Below, one piece after another: positions 25,725-34,600 of a stretch of DNA of 64,000 nt (position 1 is its first letter; every line of letters begins with the position of its first letter). Made by a program: the position numbers and the translations under genes. Origin of the DNA: Nonomuraea turcica (lineage in GTDB: Bacteria > Actinomycetota > Actinomycetes > Streptosporangiales > Streptosporangiaceae); the NCBI RefSeq assembly GCF_030718205.1, contig NZ_JAUZQF010000031.1, positions 1 to 64,000 of the forward strand, given 5' to 3'. The notes beneath the pieces are model-generated. The model did no database searches. It was not told the DNA's origin and saw nothing but the letters and a program-made list of their open reading frames with translations.

Positions 25725-27058
25725 AGGGCCTGCTTGTACGGCTGTCGCGGCCGGGCGGCCGGACGGACCACTGGTCGTTCCTGTTCGGCCAGATCGCGAT
25801 CCACAGCCTGATCGTGCTGATCATCACCGGGGTCTTCCTGGCCTTCCTGTATGACCCCGATACGACCCAGGTGATCTACCAGGGCGCCTACATTCCGCTG
25901 CGCGGTGTGCCGGTCAGCCGCGCCTTCGACTCCACGATGGAGATCAGCCTGGAGGTACGCGGAGGTCTGCTGATGCGGCAGATCCACCACTGGGCCACGC
26001 TGATCCTCGTCGCCGCCATCTGCCTGCACCTGCTGCGGCTGTTCTTCACCGGCGCCTTCCGCCGCCCCCGCGGCCTGAACTGGCTGATCTGGGTCGGCCT
26101 GTTCCTCCTGGCGATCGCCGCGGGCGTGACCGGTGGCATCCTGCCCGACGACATGCTGTCGGGCGGCAGCCTCGTGCTGATCCAGGGCGTCACCCAGTCC
26201 ATCCCGCTCATCGGTACCTACCTGACCGGTCTGCTGTTCGGTGGCGCCGTCCCCGGTGATCAGGTCATCGCACTGTTCTACTGGCTGCACGTGCTGATCG
26301 TCCCGGTGCTCATGTACGAGCTGCTGGTGGCCAGACGCTGGCTGCTGCAGAGGCACGGTCGTACCCACTATCCGGCCGCCACCGCGGTGCCGCCGCTCAG
26401 CTCGCTGGCGTTGTTCTTCGCCACCTGCGCCGTGCTCACACTGCTGGGCACCGTCGGGCAGATCAACCCCATCTGGCTGTACGGCCCGGCCAACCCGAGC
26501 ATCACCAGCTCGGGAGCCGTACCCGACTGGTACATGGGCTTCCTGGACGGCGCCCTGCGCATCATGCCCGCCTGGGAACCCGTCGTCTTCGGCCACCCGC
26601 TCACCTTGTCGATCCTCATCCCCGCTCTCATCGTGCCGGGCGCCTTCTTCACCGTCCTGGCGGCATATCCGCTCATCGAACGCAGGCTCACCGGTGACCG
26701 TACGCTCCACCACGTCCTGGACCGGCCCCGCGAGGCGGCTGTCAGGACCGGGCTCGGCGCGGCGGGCATGACTTTCTTCGGCCTGCTGTGGGCGGCGGCG
26801 GCCAACGACCAGATCGCCCACCAGTTCGACCTGTCGCTCTTCGCGGTGACCTGGTTCTTCCGCATCGCGGTACTCGCCGGTCCCGTCGTGACCTTCGAGG
26901 TCACCCGACGCCTGTGCCTGGCCCTGCAAGCGCACGAGCGGGAAGAACGCGCGCACGGCATCGAGACCGGCATCATCCGCCGCTCGCCCAGTGGCGGGTA
27001 CGCCGAGACGATTACCGCATCCCCCGCGCAGGGACGAATCCCTGCAAGCCAACCCTGA
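25721..27058 (+). CDS. Orphan cytochrome b of the bc complex family (QcrB-like)
   Basis: A 445-aa membrane protein with about eight transmembrane segments. The first heme-ligand pair is present in helix B (RQIHHWATLILVAAICLHLL, His spaced 14 apart). The Qo-site PDWY is present in AVPDWYMGFLDG, the actinobacterial variant of PEWY. In helix D the first His is seen in WLHVLIVPVLMYELL, but no His follows at +14 or +15, where Ala and Arg stand instead; the fourth axial ligand is therefore missing. No Rieske protein or cytochrome c gene is adjacent. Shorter than actinobacterial QcrB (about 540 aa). It may be a divergent quinol-linked subunit serving the nearby flavoproteins, or a decaying copy. Confidence 0.82.
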   Translation: MKGLLVRLSRPGGRTDHWSFLFGQIAIHSLIVLIITGVFLAFLYDPDTTQVIYQGAYIPLRGVPVSRAFDSTMEISLEVRGGLLMRQIHHWATLILVAAICLHLLRLFFTGAFRRPRGLNWLIWVGLFLLAIAAGVTGGILPDDMLSGGSLVLIQGVTQSIPLIGTYLTGLLFGGAVPGDQVIALFYWLHVLIVPVLMYELLVARRWLLQRHGRTHYPAATAVPPLSSLALFFATCAVLTLLGTVGQINPIWLYGPANPSITSSGAVPDWYMGFLDGALRIMPAWEPVVFGHPLTLSILIPALIVPGAFFTVLAAYPLIERRLTGDRTLHHVLDRPREAAVRTGLGAAGMTFFGLLWAAAANDQIAHQFDLSLFAVTWFFRIAVLAGPVVTFEVTRRLCLALQAHEREERAHGIETGIIRRSPSGGYAETITASPAQGRIPASQP

Positions 27059-27071
27059 GGAGAACCAACCC

Positions 27072-27434
27072 ATGATTCTTGTCAACGGCGCCACCGGAAA
27101 CGTCGGATCCCACGTCGTCACCCAGCTGCTCGACGCCGGTGACAAGGTCCGCGCCGTCACCCGTACCCCCGGCAACCGATTCTTCCCCGAGCAGGCCGAG
27201 GTCGTGCCCGGCGACCTCACCCAGCCGGACACCCTGTCGGAGGCGCTGGACGGTTTGGAGCGGGCGTTCCTGTTCCCGGTCTTCACCGGGCTCGACGCCT
27301 TCCTCGAGGCCGCCCGGCTGTCGGACCTGCAGCATGTCGTGCTGCTCTCGTCCTCGACCGTCACCGGGCGGCCGGCTTTCACCTACGCTCAGTGGGCCGC
27401 CCACCGCGCGGCGGCGTTCGGAGGCCGGCGATGA
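27072..27434 (+). CDS. NmrA-like protein with large internal deletion
   Basis: The ATG at 27072 follows gaggaga. The first 95 residues (MILVNGATGNVGSHVVTQLL to VVLLSSS) are almost identical to the NmrA gene at 20557-21396, also in DNA. The frame then jumps to that protein's C-terminal end (VTGRPAFTYAQWAAHRAAAF). About 150 residues of the cofactor and substrate domain are lost in frame, so the 120-aa product is unlikely to be an enzyme. Probably a duplication followed by recombination. Confidence 0.7.
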   Translation: MILVNGATGNVGSHVVTQLLDAGDKVRAVTRTPGNRFFPEQAEVVPGDLTQPDTLSEALDGLERAFLFPVFTGLDAFLEAARLSDLQHVVLLSSSTVTGRPAFTYAQWAAHRAAAFGGRR

Positions 27435-27781
27435 CTCTGATCACAGATGAGGCCAGCGGTCCAGCCATGACCAAGGCCACGGTTGGAAGGATCGCCCGCA
27501 TCAAGCAGATCAACCGGGTCAACCTGTATCAGGCCAAGTTCCTGCGCATCCACGAAGCCGACCTGGCTGGGCCACCTCCCGCCGAACTCTCGCCGGACGC
27601 CGACGGCCAACCGGAGCGGGTGCATGTCGAACTGCGCTTCCGCTCCCTGACCGCCGCCGAGGCACTGCTGGCCTTCGGCACCGACGCCGAAGTCCTCGCC
27701 CCGGCCGAGCTCCGCCAGGCGCTGGCCCGCAAGGCGGCCGAGGTCGCCGCCCGCTACACCGCTGACACCGACGATCGGTAG
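27431..27781 (+). CDS. WYL/WCX-type regulator C-terminal fragment
   Basis: The ATG at 27431 overlaps the preceding stop by 4 bp; 116 aa. The C-terminal half (VELRFRSLTAAEALLAFGTD, then EVLAPAELRQALARKAAEVA) resembles the WCX domain that ends WYL-type transcription regulators. No helix-turn-helix or WYL core precedes it. The N-terminal half (VGRIARIKQINRVNLYQAKF) is unfamiliar. Most likely a truncated regulator; function unknown. Confidence 0.4.
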   Translation: MTLITDEASGPAMTKATVGRIARIKQINRVNLYQAKFLRIHEADLAGPPPAELSPDADGQPERVHVELRFRSLTAAEALLAFGTDAEVLAPAELRQALARKAAEVAARYTADTDDR

Positions 27782-28040
27782 GACTGCCACTCCCCTGGGC
27801 GGAGCATTTCAGCGCAACTTGCAGACCCACGGGTTGGATCTGATGCGGGCATGACGAACACCGACACCCCGGTGCCCCGTAGGGCCAGGCCCCGGCCTCG
27901 CCGCGACGCGGCTCTGCCGGCATCCGCCGTTTCCGCCGCACCGTCGGTATCGCCCTCGGGCGGTACCACCCACGCCGCCGGTGCCGGCCTCGGCCTGCTG
28001 TTCTGGTGGATCACCCACCGCTTAGCCGGGACAACACCAC

Positions 28041-28081
28041 CGAAGTGGTCTGCGCGCCCAGTGGGCGTGCAGACCACTTCG
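28041..28081. terminator. Strong hairpin, probable terminator
   Basis: cgaagtggtctgc (28041-28053) pairs perfectly with gcagaccacttcg (28069-28081). Five more inner base pairs (cgccc/gggcg) follow a short mismatch. A cacttttgt stretch follows. It would end the cytochrome b operon or a transcript from the other side. Confidence 0.6.
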
Positions 28082-28088
28082 CACTTTT

Positions 28089-28165
28089 GTGCACTCGACT
28101 TCGGAAACTGACACCCATCCCGAAAATCTTGGTTCAGTCCTTGAGTTTCTGGACGGGTTTCGGGG
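28089..28165. repeat. Recombinase-type site, copy 1 of a direct repeat
   Basis: The segment gtgcactcgacttcgg, then aactgacacccatccc, then gacgggtttcgggg matches 39984-40083 in the same orientation. The second copy contains 22 extra bases and lies just upstream of a serine recombinase gene. Both copies follow a strong terminator hairpin. They may be partner sites for that recombinase. Confidence 0.6.
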
Positions 28166-28445
28166 CGATGGCGTGAGACGGGCTTCATGATCAATAAGCA
28201 TAGGGAGGCACGCTCTTGTATCCGGAGCCGGCCGAGAAAGGGCCTTCTCGCCAACTGCACCTGGGAAATCGATGGTAGCTAGGCGACGTAGGCGACGCTT
28301 ATAGGTGAGGTTCGCCGATGCGGCCGCAGCGCAGGACCGGGGAGCCTGAGTGTGCCTGCGCGGGACGGCCGTAACATTCCCACCTTCGAGTGGCGAGGAC
28401 GCCCGCACCTACAGGCCCCCGCTGTCAACGAAGGGAAGACAAACA

Positions 28446-29084
28446 ATGGCACGCACACCACTGGCTCCGGAGAACAGTGCGATCGTCCTGATCGACCACG
28501 AGGTCGGCTTCTCCAACCTGATCCGGTCGCACACCCTCGAGGAGACCATCGACGGCGCGGTCGCCCTGGCGCAGATCGCGAAGGCCTTCGACATGCCGCT
28601 GGTCGTCACGGCGGGATACGACGACTCGCCTGCCGGGCCGCTGTACCCGGAGGTCGCCGAAGCCCTAGGCGACACGCCCGTCCACCACCGCACCGAAGGC
28701 TTCGACGCCTTCTACGACAAGGGTTTCTCCGCCGCGATCGAGGCGACCGGGCGGAAGCGGCTGATCATGGCGGGCATTCAGACCGATGTCTGCCTGGCGC
28801 AGACGGCCCTGACCGCCCTCGACCGCGGCTACGAGGTGTACGGGGTGATGGACGCCTCCGCCGCCACCACCAGGGAGACGCACGACCTGGCCGTCCTGCG
28901 GTTGATCCAGGCCGGGGTGATCCCGACGAACTGGCTGGCCATCGGGTCCGAGCTGCAGCGTTCCTGGACCGAGGAGAAGACCGCGCCGGGGTTCGCCAAG
29001 GTGATCTACGAACACCTGCGTTCGTGGCGGCATCAGAACGCGCTCACCACGAATGTCCGCGAGTTCGCGGACAAGGCCGAGTAG
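28446..29084 (+). CDS. Isochorismatase family cysteine hydrolase
   Basis: The ATG at 28446 with a gaaggga site gives 212 aa. The catalytic Asp is in AIVLIDHEVGFSNL and the catalytic Cys in MAGIQTDVCLAQTA. A conserved cis-peptide-type loop and the Rossmann-like fold of the YcaC/nicotinamidase superfamily are apparent. Substrate not predictable. It stands alone, followed by a perfect terminator hairpin at 29111. Confidence 0.88.
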   Translation: MARTPLAPENSAIVLIDHEVGFSNLIRSHTLEETIDGAVALAQIAKAFDMPLVVTAGYDDSPAGPLYPEVAEALGDTPVHHRTEGFDAFYDKGFSAAIEATGRKRLIMAGIQTDVCLAQTALTALDRGYEVYGVMDASAATTRETHDLAVLRLIQAGVIPTNWLAIGSELQRSWTEEKTAPGFAKVIYEHLRSWRHQNALTTNVREFADKAE

Positions 29085-29110
29085 GCACTTAGATCCGAGC
29101 ACCACCGCAC

Positions 29111-29142
29111 ATGGTGGCCGACGGTGAACTGTCGGCCACCAT
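29111..29142. terminator. Perfect 12-bp hairpin after the isochorismatase gene
   Basis: atggtggccgac (29111-29122) pairs with gtcggccaccat (29131-29142) around an 8-nt loop, 27 bases after the stop codon. No long T-run follows, as is common in actinomycete terminators. Confidence 0.65.
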
Positions 29143-29500
29143 GCACTCCCGGGCCGATCGTTATCTGTGCAATATCCCTTGAGTCTTTGTATCGCTGCCT
29201 GACGCCGGTTCCGGCGTGAAAATGCGGTGCTGACCCGCCATACCCGAAGGGTCCGGCTGCGAGGTTCGATCGGTTTCGGCGATCGTCGTGGTGGTGCCAG
29301 ACTTCTGCGTCACGATGGTCGGGCGCGCCGCCTGCGACGTCGAGTGAACTTGGCGCGGTAGAGCCCGTCCTTGAGTCTGACGCCGGGTACCGATCTTTCT
29401 AGGGCTGTTCCTTGTCGCTACGTGCACGCGGGCCAGATTTTCCGCTCGCCCCGGTACCCCGGGCGGCGTGCTCCGTACCCCCGATCAGGAGTGAGGCCAC
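29143..29500. other. Intergenic stretch without a convincing gene
   Basis: About 360 bases of lower GC than the neighbours. An 88-codon minus-strand ORF (29161-29427) has no recognisable features. Probably the debris of insertion events, since an IS110 fragment begins at its right edge. Confidence 0.4.
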
Positions 29501-29710
29501 GTGGAGGATGTTGAGGACGAGCCACTGTACCTGGGCCGGGTATGCGGGCTGGACGTCGCCAAGGGCCAGGTGGATGCGTGTATACGGGTGCCCAGCGACA
29601 AGAACCCCAAGCGCCGCGCTCAAGAGGTCCGTACGTTCGGCACTACCAAGAGAGAACTGCTGTCCATACGGACGGCCTGCCTCGCGGCCGGGATCAGGTT
29701 CTTCCACCGG
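29501..29710 (+). pseudogene. IS110-family transposase N-terminal fragment
   Basis: From the GTG at 29501 the frame reads YLGRVCGLDVAKGQVDACIR and then RTFGTTKRELLSIRT, the start of IS110 DEDD transposases. It includes the first catalytic Asp in GLDVAK. Homology stops near 29700 and the rest of the transposase is absent, replaced by the degraded integrase on the other strand. Confidence 0.7.
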
Positions 29711-29759
29711 CTGATCGGCTCTGCCCCGGGTCGCCAGTCGTTGATCCGGGCGCCGGCGC

Positions 29760-30873
29760 TAGTGCCCGTCCAGGTAGGCCAGGACGCGGGGGGCTGGATG
29801 GCGGTCCAGATTGTGCCGGGCACGGTCGTAGGCGCGGGTCAGCGTGGCCCATGGCGTCCTGGACGTCACGCAGCGCGGCGCCGGCGTCCAAACTGGGCGA
29901 GGGTGGCGAAGGTGTGCCGCAGGCCGTGCGGGGACAGCCGGGCGGCGGCGGGGATGCGGGCGTCGCGGGCTATGCGGCGAATCAGCTTGGTGATCGCCCA
30001 GCGGTCCATCCGGCGGCCGCCGGGGTGCGGGCCGGAGGGCTCGGTGACGAACAACGGCCCGGCCAGCTGCTCGCGGGTGGTCCCGGCGCGATCGGCGCGA
30101 TCGGTCAGGTAGTCCTCGAGGGCGGCGGCGATCGGTGGGGCGAGCGGGTAGCTGCGCTTCTTGCCGCCCTTGCGGACGACGGTGAGGGTGCGGTAGCCGC
30201 GCCGGTAGCCGAGATCGGCCATGTCGGCTGCGCACACCTCCGCCACCCGCAGCCCGTCGGTGAGCAGCAGCCCGAGCAGCGCGGCGGTGCGCAGCCGCAC
30301 GGGGCGCGGATCTGCGCCGGCGGCGGCCAGGAAGGCGGCCGCCTCGGTGCGGGACAGGCTGACGGTGGCGCTGTGGTCGCGGTCGACGGCGGGCCGTTTC
30401 AGTCCGGCGAGGGGGTTGCGGGCGGCGGCGTCGTGGTCGATCAGGTAGCCGAACCAGGAGGACAGCGCAGCCAGCTTCCGCGCCACGGTGGAGGCGGTGT
30501 ACCGCTCGGCGAGCGCGGCGGCGTACTCCTCGACGTCGCTGCGGTAGGTGCTCAGCGGGTCGACGCGGCGCTCGCACCAGCGCAGGAAACCCATCAGGTC
30601 GCCGTGGTAGGCGGCGGTGGTGGCGGGCGAGGGCCGGGTCTGCAGCCAGACGGCGGTCAGCCGGCGGACGCCGTAGCGGTCGCCCAGGTTGAGGGGGCCG
30701 AGGCCGGGCAGCGCGACGACCGCGGCGGTGATGAGGCGTGCCGCTCGGCGACCGGCGCGGCGGCGAGCCGGGTGGCGCTCAGCCGGGGCTGCAGCGGCAG
30801 CATCGGCCGGGGCACATCGATCTCGTCGAGCTCGTACACCATAAGAGTCATTATGGGGTACGAGAGGCCTCAC
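29760..30873 (-). pseudogene. Tyrosine recombinase with several frameshifts
   Basis: The longest piece (29866-30873) has the core-binding domain (SPATTAAYHGDLMGFLRWCE), the first catalytic Arg in LLTDGLRVAEVCAAD and the HxxR box in LSPHGLRHTFATLA. The frame is then lost: LDAGAALRDVQDAMGHADPR follows in a second frame, and YDRARHNLDRHPAPRVLAYL, with the nucleophilic Tyr, in a third. The N-terminus is also shifted (MTLMVYELDEIDVPRPMLPL in another frame). At least three frameshifts make activity unlikely unless they are sequencing errors. Confidence 0.75.
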
Positions 30874-31233
30874 ACCAGTGATCTTGGCTTCCAGCGAAGT
30901 TGATCTCTAGGCGTGTCCGTTTTGTAGCGGTTCCACGAAAGGCGGTTAGGGGCATCCGCTCCGCAGGGGAACTTCGGGCGGCCGCGGGCGAGCCAAGAAG
31001 ATCGCGATAAGGCCCGATCTTGGGATTGGTCCGTCGGACGCCTACTCAACATGAGCGCACCACCCCACGTGCCCTTGAGAACTTGCGGTAACGGGTTCAT
31101 GGTCGTCCGCGATGCCCCGGTGAGCCCTGGCCCAGCCTTGAGCGATAGTTGTCGCGATCGAACCGTCGAAGGCGGCTGAGTAGCAGTGCTTACCCGCAAT
31201 ATGGCGGGGGCTGACAGGCGTGAGGGGATCAAC
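30874..31233. other. Upstream region of the BELL/NLR operon
   Basis: About 360 bases without a supported gene. It must hold the operon promoter, but no -10/-35 pair stands out. An in-frame start at 31186 would extend the effector by 16 residues; the GTG at 31234 is preferred because of its gaggggatcaac ribosome site. Confidence 0.4.
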
Positions 31234-31650
31234 GTGGATCCGATCGTTTTGGCTGCGGGCACAGCGCTGGTGACGGCCATGGCCACCGATGCCTGGCAGT
31301 CGGCCCGCACTGGCGTGGTCGCGTTGTGGCGTAAGGTCCGCCCCGAGCAGGCCGAAGCTGTCGAGGCGGAACTGGTCGAGGTGCGCGGGCAGGTGCTCGA
31401 GGCTCGCAGGGACAGTGACGCCGACACCGAGCAGGCCCTGGCCGGGGCCTGGCAGATGCGGCTGCAGCAGCTGCTGCGCGCCGACCCGTCCCTGGCGGCA
31501 GAGATCCAGCGGGTGCTGGACGAGGTGCTCACCCCGGCGCTGGAGCCGGCCGACCAGGCGCGCATCGGTTCGCTGGTGATGAAGGCGAAAGCCAGCGGGC
31601 ACGGCCGGACCTATCAGGCCGGGCGCGACCAGACCATCAACGAGAAATGA
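31234..31650 (+). CDS. BELL-like effector with C-terminal amyloid-like motif
   Basis: 138 aa from the GTG at 31234. The N-terminus is a hydrophobic helix (MDPIVLAAGTALVTAMATDA) followed by amphipathic, charged helices up to about residue 105; this is the layout of BELL domains, the bacterial counterparts of fungal HeLo/HELL cell-death domains. Residues 116-136 hold the motif with core RTYQAGRDQTIN, at the very end of the protein. The stop overlaps the start of the NB-ARC/TPR receptor by 4 bp, and that receptor has the same motif near its N-terminus. The expected role is a membrane-active executioner triggered by amyloid templating. That role is known for the family, not shown here. Confidence 0.75.
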   Translation: MDPIVLAAGTALVTAMATDAWQSARTGVVALWRKVRPEQAEAVEAELVEVRGQVLEARRDSDADTEQALAGAWQMRLQQLLRADPSLAAEIQRVLDEVLTPALEPADQARIGSLVMKAKASGHGRTYQAGRDQTINEK

Positions 31651-34600
31651 GCGTCCCACCGTCGTCGAGCGATCCCGAGCACCAGCAGCCGCAGGTACGG
31701 ATGCAGGCCACGGCCGTCGGGTACGCCCGGACGTATCAGGCCGGCCGTGACCAGACCATCAACGAGGTGGTGCTGCCGGATGAGGCGCTGCGGCCGGTCA
31801 TCGAGGTGGCCGCGCCGCCCCGGCTGGTGAACCTGCCCCGGCACACCGGCGTGTTCGTCGGGCGCGATGATGAACTCGCGGGTCTGGAGGCGGCGCTGCG
31901 CAGTGGCGGGGACGTGGTGGTGGCTGCGGTGCATGGGCTGGGCGGGGTCGGCAAGTCCACGCTGGCCGCCCGCTACGCGCGGGCGCACGCCGCTGGGCGC
32001 ACGGCCGGAGGTGATGGTGCGGGGCTCAATCCGGTGTGGTGGATCACCGCCGATTCGGCTGCGGCGGTGGACGCGGGCCTGGCCGCTCTGGCGGTCGCCT
32101 TGCAGCCGGAGCTGGCCACGGCGGTGCCATTGGAGGCGCTGGCGCAGCGGGCCACGGCGTGGTTGGCCGCCCATCAAGGATGGCTGCTGGTGCTCGACAA
32201 CGTCGTCGATCCCGCTGATGTGCGGCCGTTGCTGGAGCGGACCCTGACCGGGCAGGTGCTGGTGACCAGCCGGCTGGGTGAGGGCTGGCACCGGCTGGAC
32301 GCCCAGGTGTTACGCCTGGACGTGCTGGACGAACGGGAGGCGGTCGACCTGCTGATCCGGATTGCCGCCGCCGGCCGTTCTGCGGAAGTTGTCCAGGCTG
32401 GCCTCAACGAGGAATTACCCGAGGGCATGGACGGGGTGCTGGAGCTGGTGCGCGAGCTGGGCTGCCTGCCGCTGGCCATCGAGCAGGCGGGCGCCTACCT
32501 GCACCAGACCCGGCTGAGCCCGCGCGGCTACTTGGAGCTGCTGAGGGCGCAGCCGGCGGTGATGTACGACCGGACCGCCCGCGGCACGGACAGTGAGCGC
32601 ACCATCGCCTCCCTCTGGCGCCTCACTCTGGACCAGCTGGCCGACACCCCGCTGGCCGGGCAGCTGCTGCGCATCCTGGCCTGGTACGGCGCCGAGCCGA
32701 TCCCTCGCACCCTGCTGGACGGCCTACACGACGAGCCGCCGGAGGTGCAGCACGCCCTGGGCGAGCTGGCCGCCTACAACATGATCACCCTCGACGGTGA
32801 CACCGTCACCGTGCACCGGCTGGTCCAAGCCGTCGCCCGCACCCCCGGAGATCAGCATCGTCCAGGCGACCCGCACCGCAAGCCCGCCGACATCGCCACC
32901 GCCCGCGGCCGCGCCACTCAGTTGCTGGAGCAGGCTCGCCCCGGCGGGTATGAAGACCCAGCCTCATGGCCGCGGTGGCGAGCGCTCCTGCCCCACATCG
33001 ACGCCATGTTCAGCTGCACGTCTCCCGACGCTGACATCGCCGATGCTCACGAGCTGCTTCGCAATACCGGCCTGTTCTTGGTGAATCAGGGGGCCATAGG
33101 CCGCGCGCTGATCTACCTCAAGCGGTGTATGACCTTGGCGCAACGCGTGTACGACTCCGACCACCCCGCCGTACTGAACACGCGTGCCAGCCTGGCCTAC
33201 GCCTACCAACTGGCGGGAAATCTGAGGCGAGCGATCCCGCTGCATGAGGCCACGCTGGCCGATCGGGAGCGGGTGCTGGGCGCCGACCACCCCGACACCC
33301 TGGCCTCCCGCAACAACCTCGCCGCCGCCTACCGGGCGTCAGGGTATCTGAGGCGAGCGATCCCGCTGCATGAGGCCACGCTGGCCGATCGGGAGCGGGT
33401 GCTGGGCGCCGACCACCCCGACACCCTGGCCTCCCGCAACAACCTCGCCCTCGCCTACGACGAGGCGGGGGATCCGGGCCGGGCCATCCCGCTGTACGAG
33501 GCGACGCTGGCCGATCGGGAGCAGGTGCTGGGCGCCGACCATCCCGACACCCTGAGCACCCGCGGCGATCTAGCCACCGCACGGGGCAACGCGGGCGATT
33601 CGGCGGGTGCCGCTGCCACGCTCGAGAACCTACTAACGGATCAATTGCGGGTGCTGGGCCCCGACCACCCCGACACTCTGAGCACCCGCGGCAACCTGGC
33701 GTACTGGCGAGGGGCAACTGGTGATGCGGCCGGTGCCGTGGCCGCGTTCGAGGAGTTGCTGACGGATCATTTGCGGGTGCTGGGCCCCGACCACCCCGAC
33801 ACTCTGAGCACCCGCAGCAACCTGGCGCGGTGGCGAGGGGAAGCCGGTGATGCGGCCGGTGCCGTGGCCGCGTTCGAGGAGTTGCTGACGGATCGGTTGC
33901 GGGTGCTGGGCCCCGACCACCCTCGCACCCTGATTGCCCGCCACAACCTGGCGTACCAGCGGGGTGAGATGGGTGATGCGGCCGGTGCGGCGGCCGCGTT
34001 CGAGGAGTTGCTGACGGATCGGTTGCGGGTGCTGGGCGCCGACCATCCCGACGCTCTGGGCACCCGCGGCAACCTGGCGTACTGGCGAGGGGAAGCCGGT
34101 GATGCGGCCGGTGCCGTGGCCGCGTACGAGGAGTTGCTGACGGATCAATTGCGGGTGCTGCGCCCCGACCATCCCGACGCTCTGGGCACCCGCGGCCACC
34201 TGGCGTACCAGCGGGGTGAGATGGGTGATGCGGCCGGTGCCGTGGCCGCGTTCGAGGAGTTGCTGACGGATCGGTTGCGGGTGCTGGGCGCCGACCATCC
34301 CGACACTCTGAGCACCCGCAGCAACCTGGCGTACTGGCGAGGGGCAGCCGGTGATGCGGCCGGTGCCGTGGCCGCGTACGAGGAGTTGCTGACGGATCAA
34401 TTGCGGGTGCTGGGCCCCGACCACCCCGACACTCTGAGCACCCGCAGCAACCTGGCGTACTGGCGAGGGGCAACTGGTGATGCGGCCGGTGCCGTGGCCG
34501 CGTTCGAGGAGTTGCTGACGGATCGGTTGCGGGTGCTGGGCGCCGACCATCCCGACGCTCTGGGCACCCGCGGCAACCTGGCGTACCAGCGGGGTGAGAT

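Larger units (their letters stand above)
27782..28445. other. Intergenic stretch without a convincing gene
   Basis: About 660 bases. It holds a strong hairpin (28041-28081) and one copy of a recombinase-type repeat (28089-28165). An 86-codon ORF at 27851-28111 has low-complexity content and no recognisable domain, so it is not called. A ribosome site gaaggga precedes the isochorismatase gene at its right edge. Confidence 0.5.

Noticed and set aside
25514..27382. 622-aa minus-strand ORF opposite cytochrome b
   Set aside because: Antisense to a well-supported membrane protein; sequence is a Gln/Asp/Gly-rich shadow with no domain.
27851..28111. 86-codon ORF between the WYL-like gene and the isochorismatase gene
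   Set aside because: Low-complexity Arg/Pro/Ser start, runs through a terminator hairpin and the recombinase-type repeat, no family.
29161..29427. 88-codon minus-strand ORF near the IS110 fragment
   Set aside because: No ribosome site, no recognisable domain, and inside IS debris.
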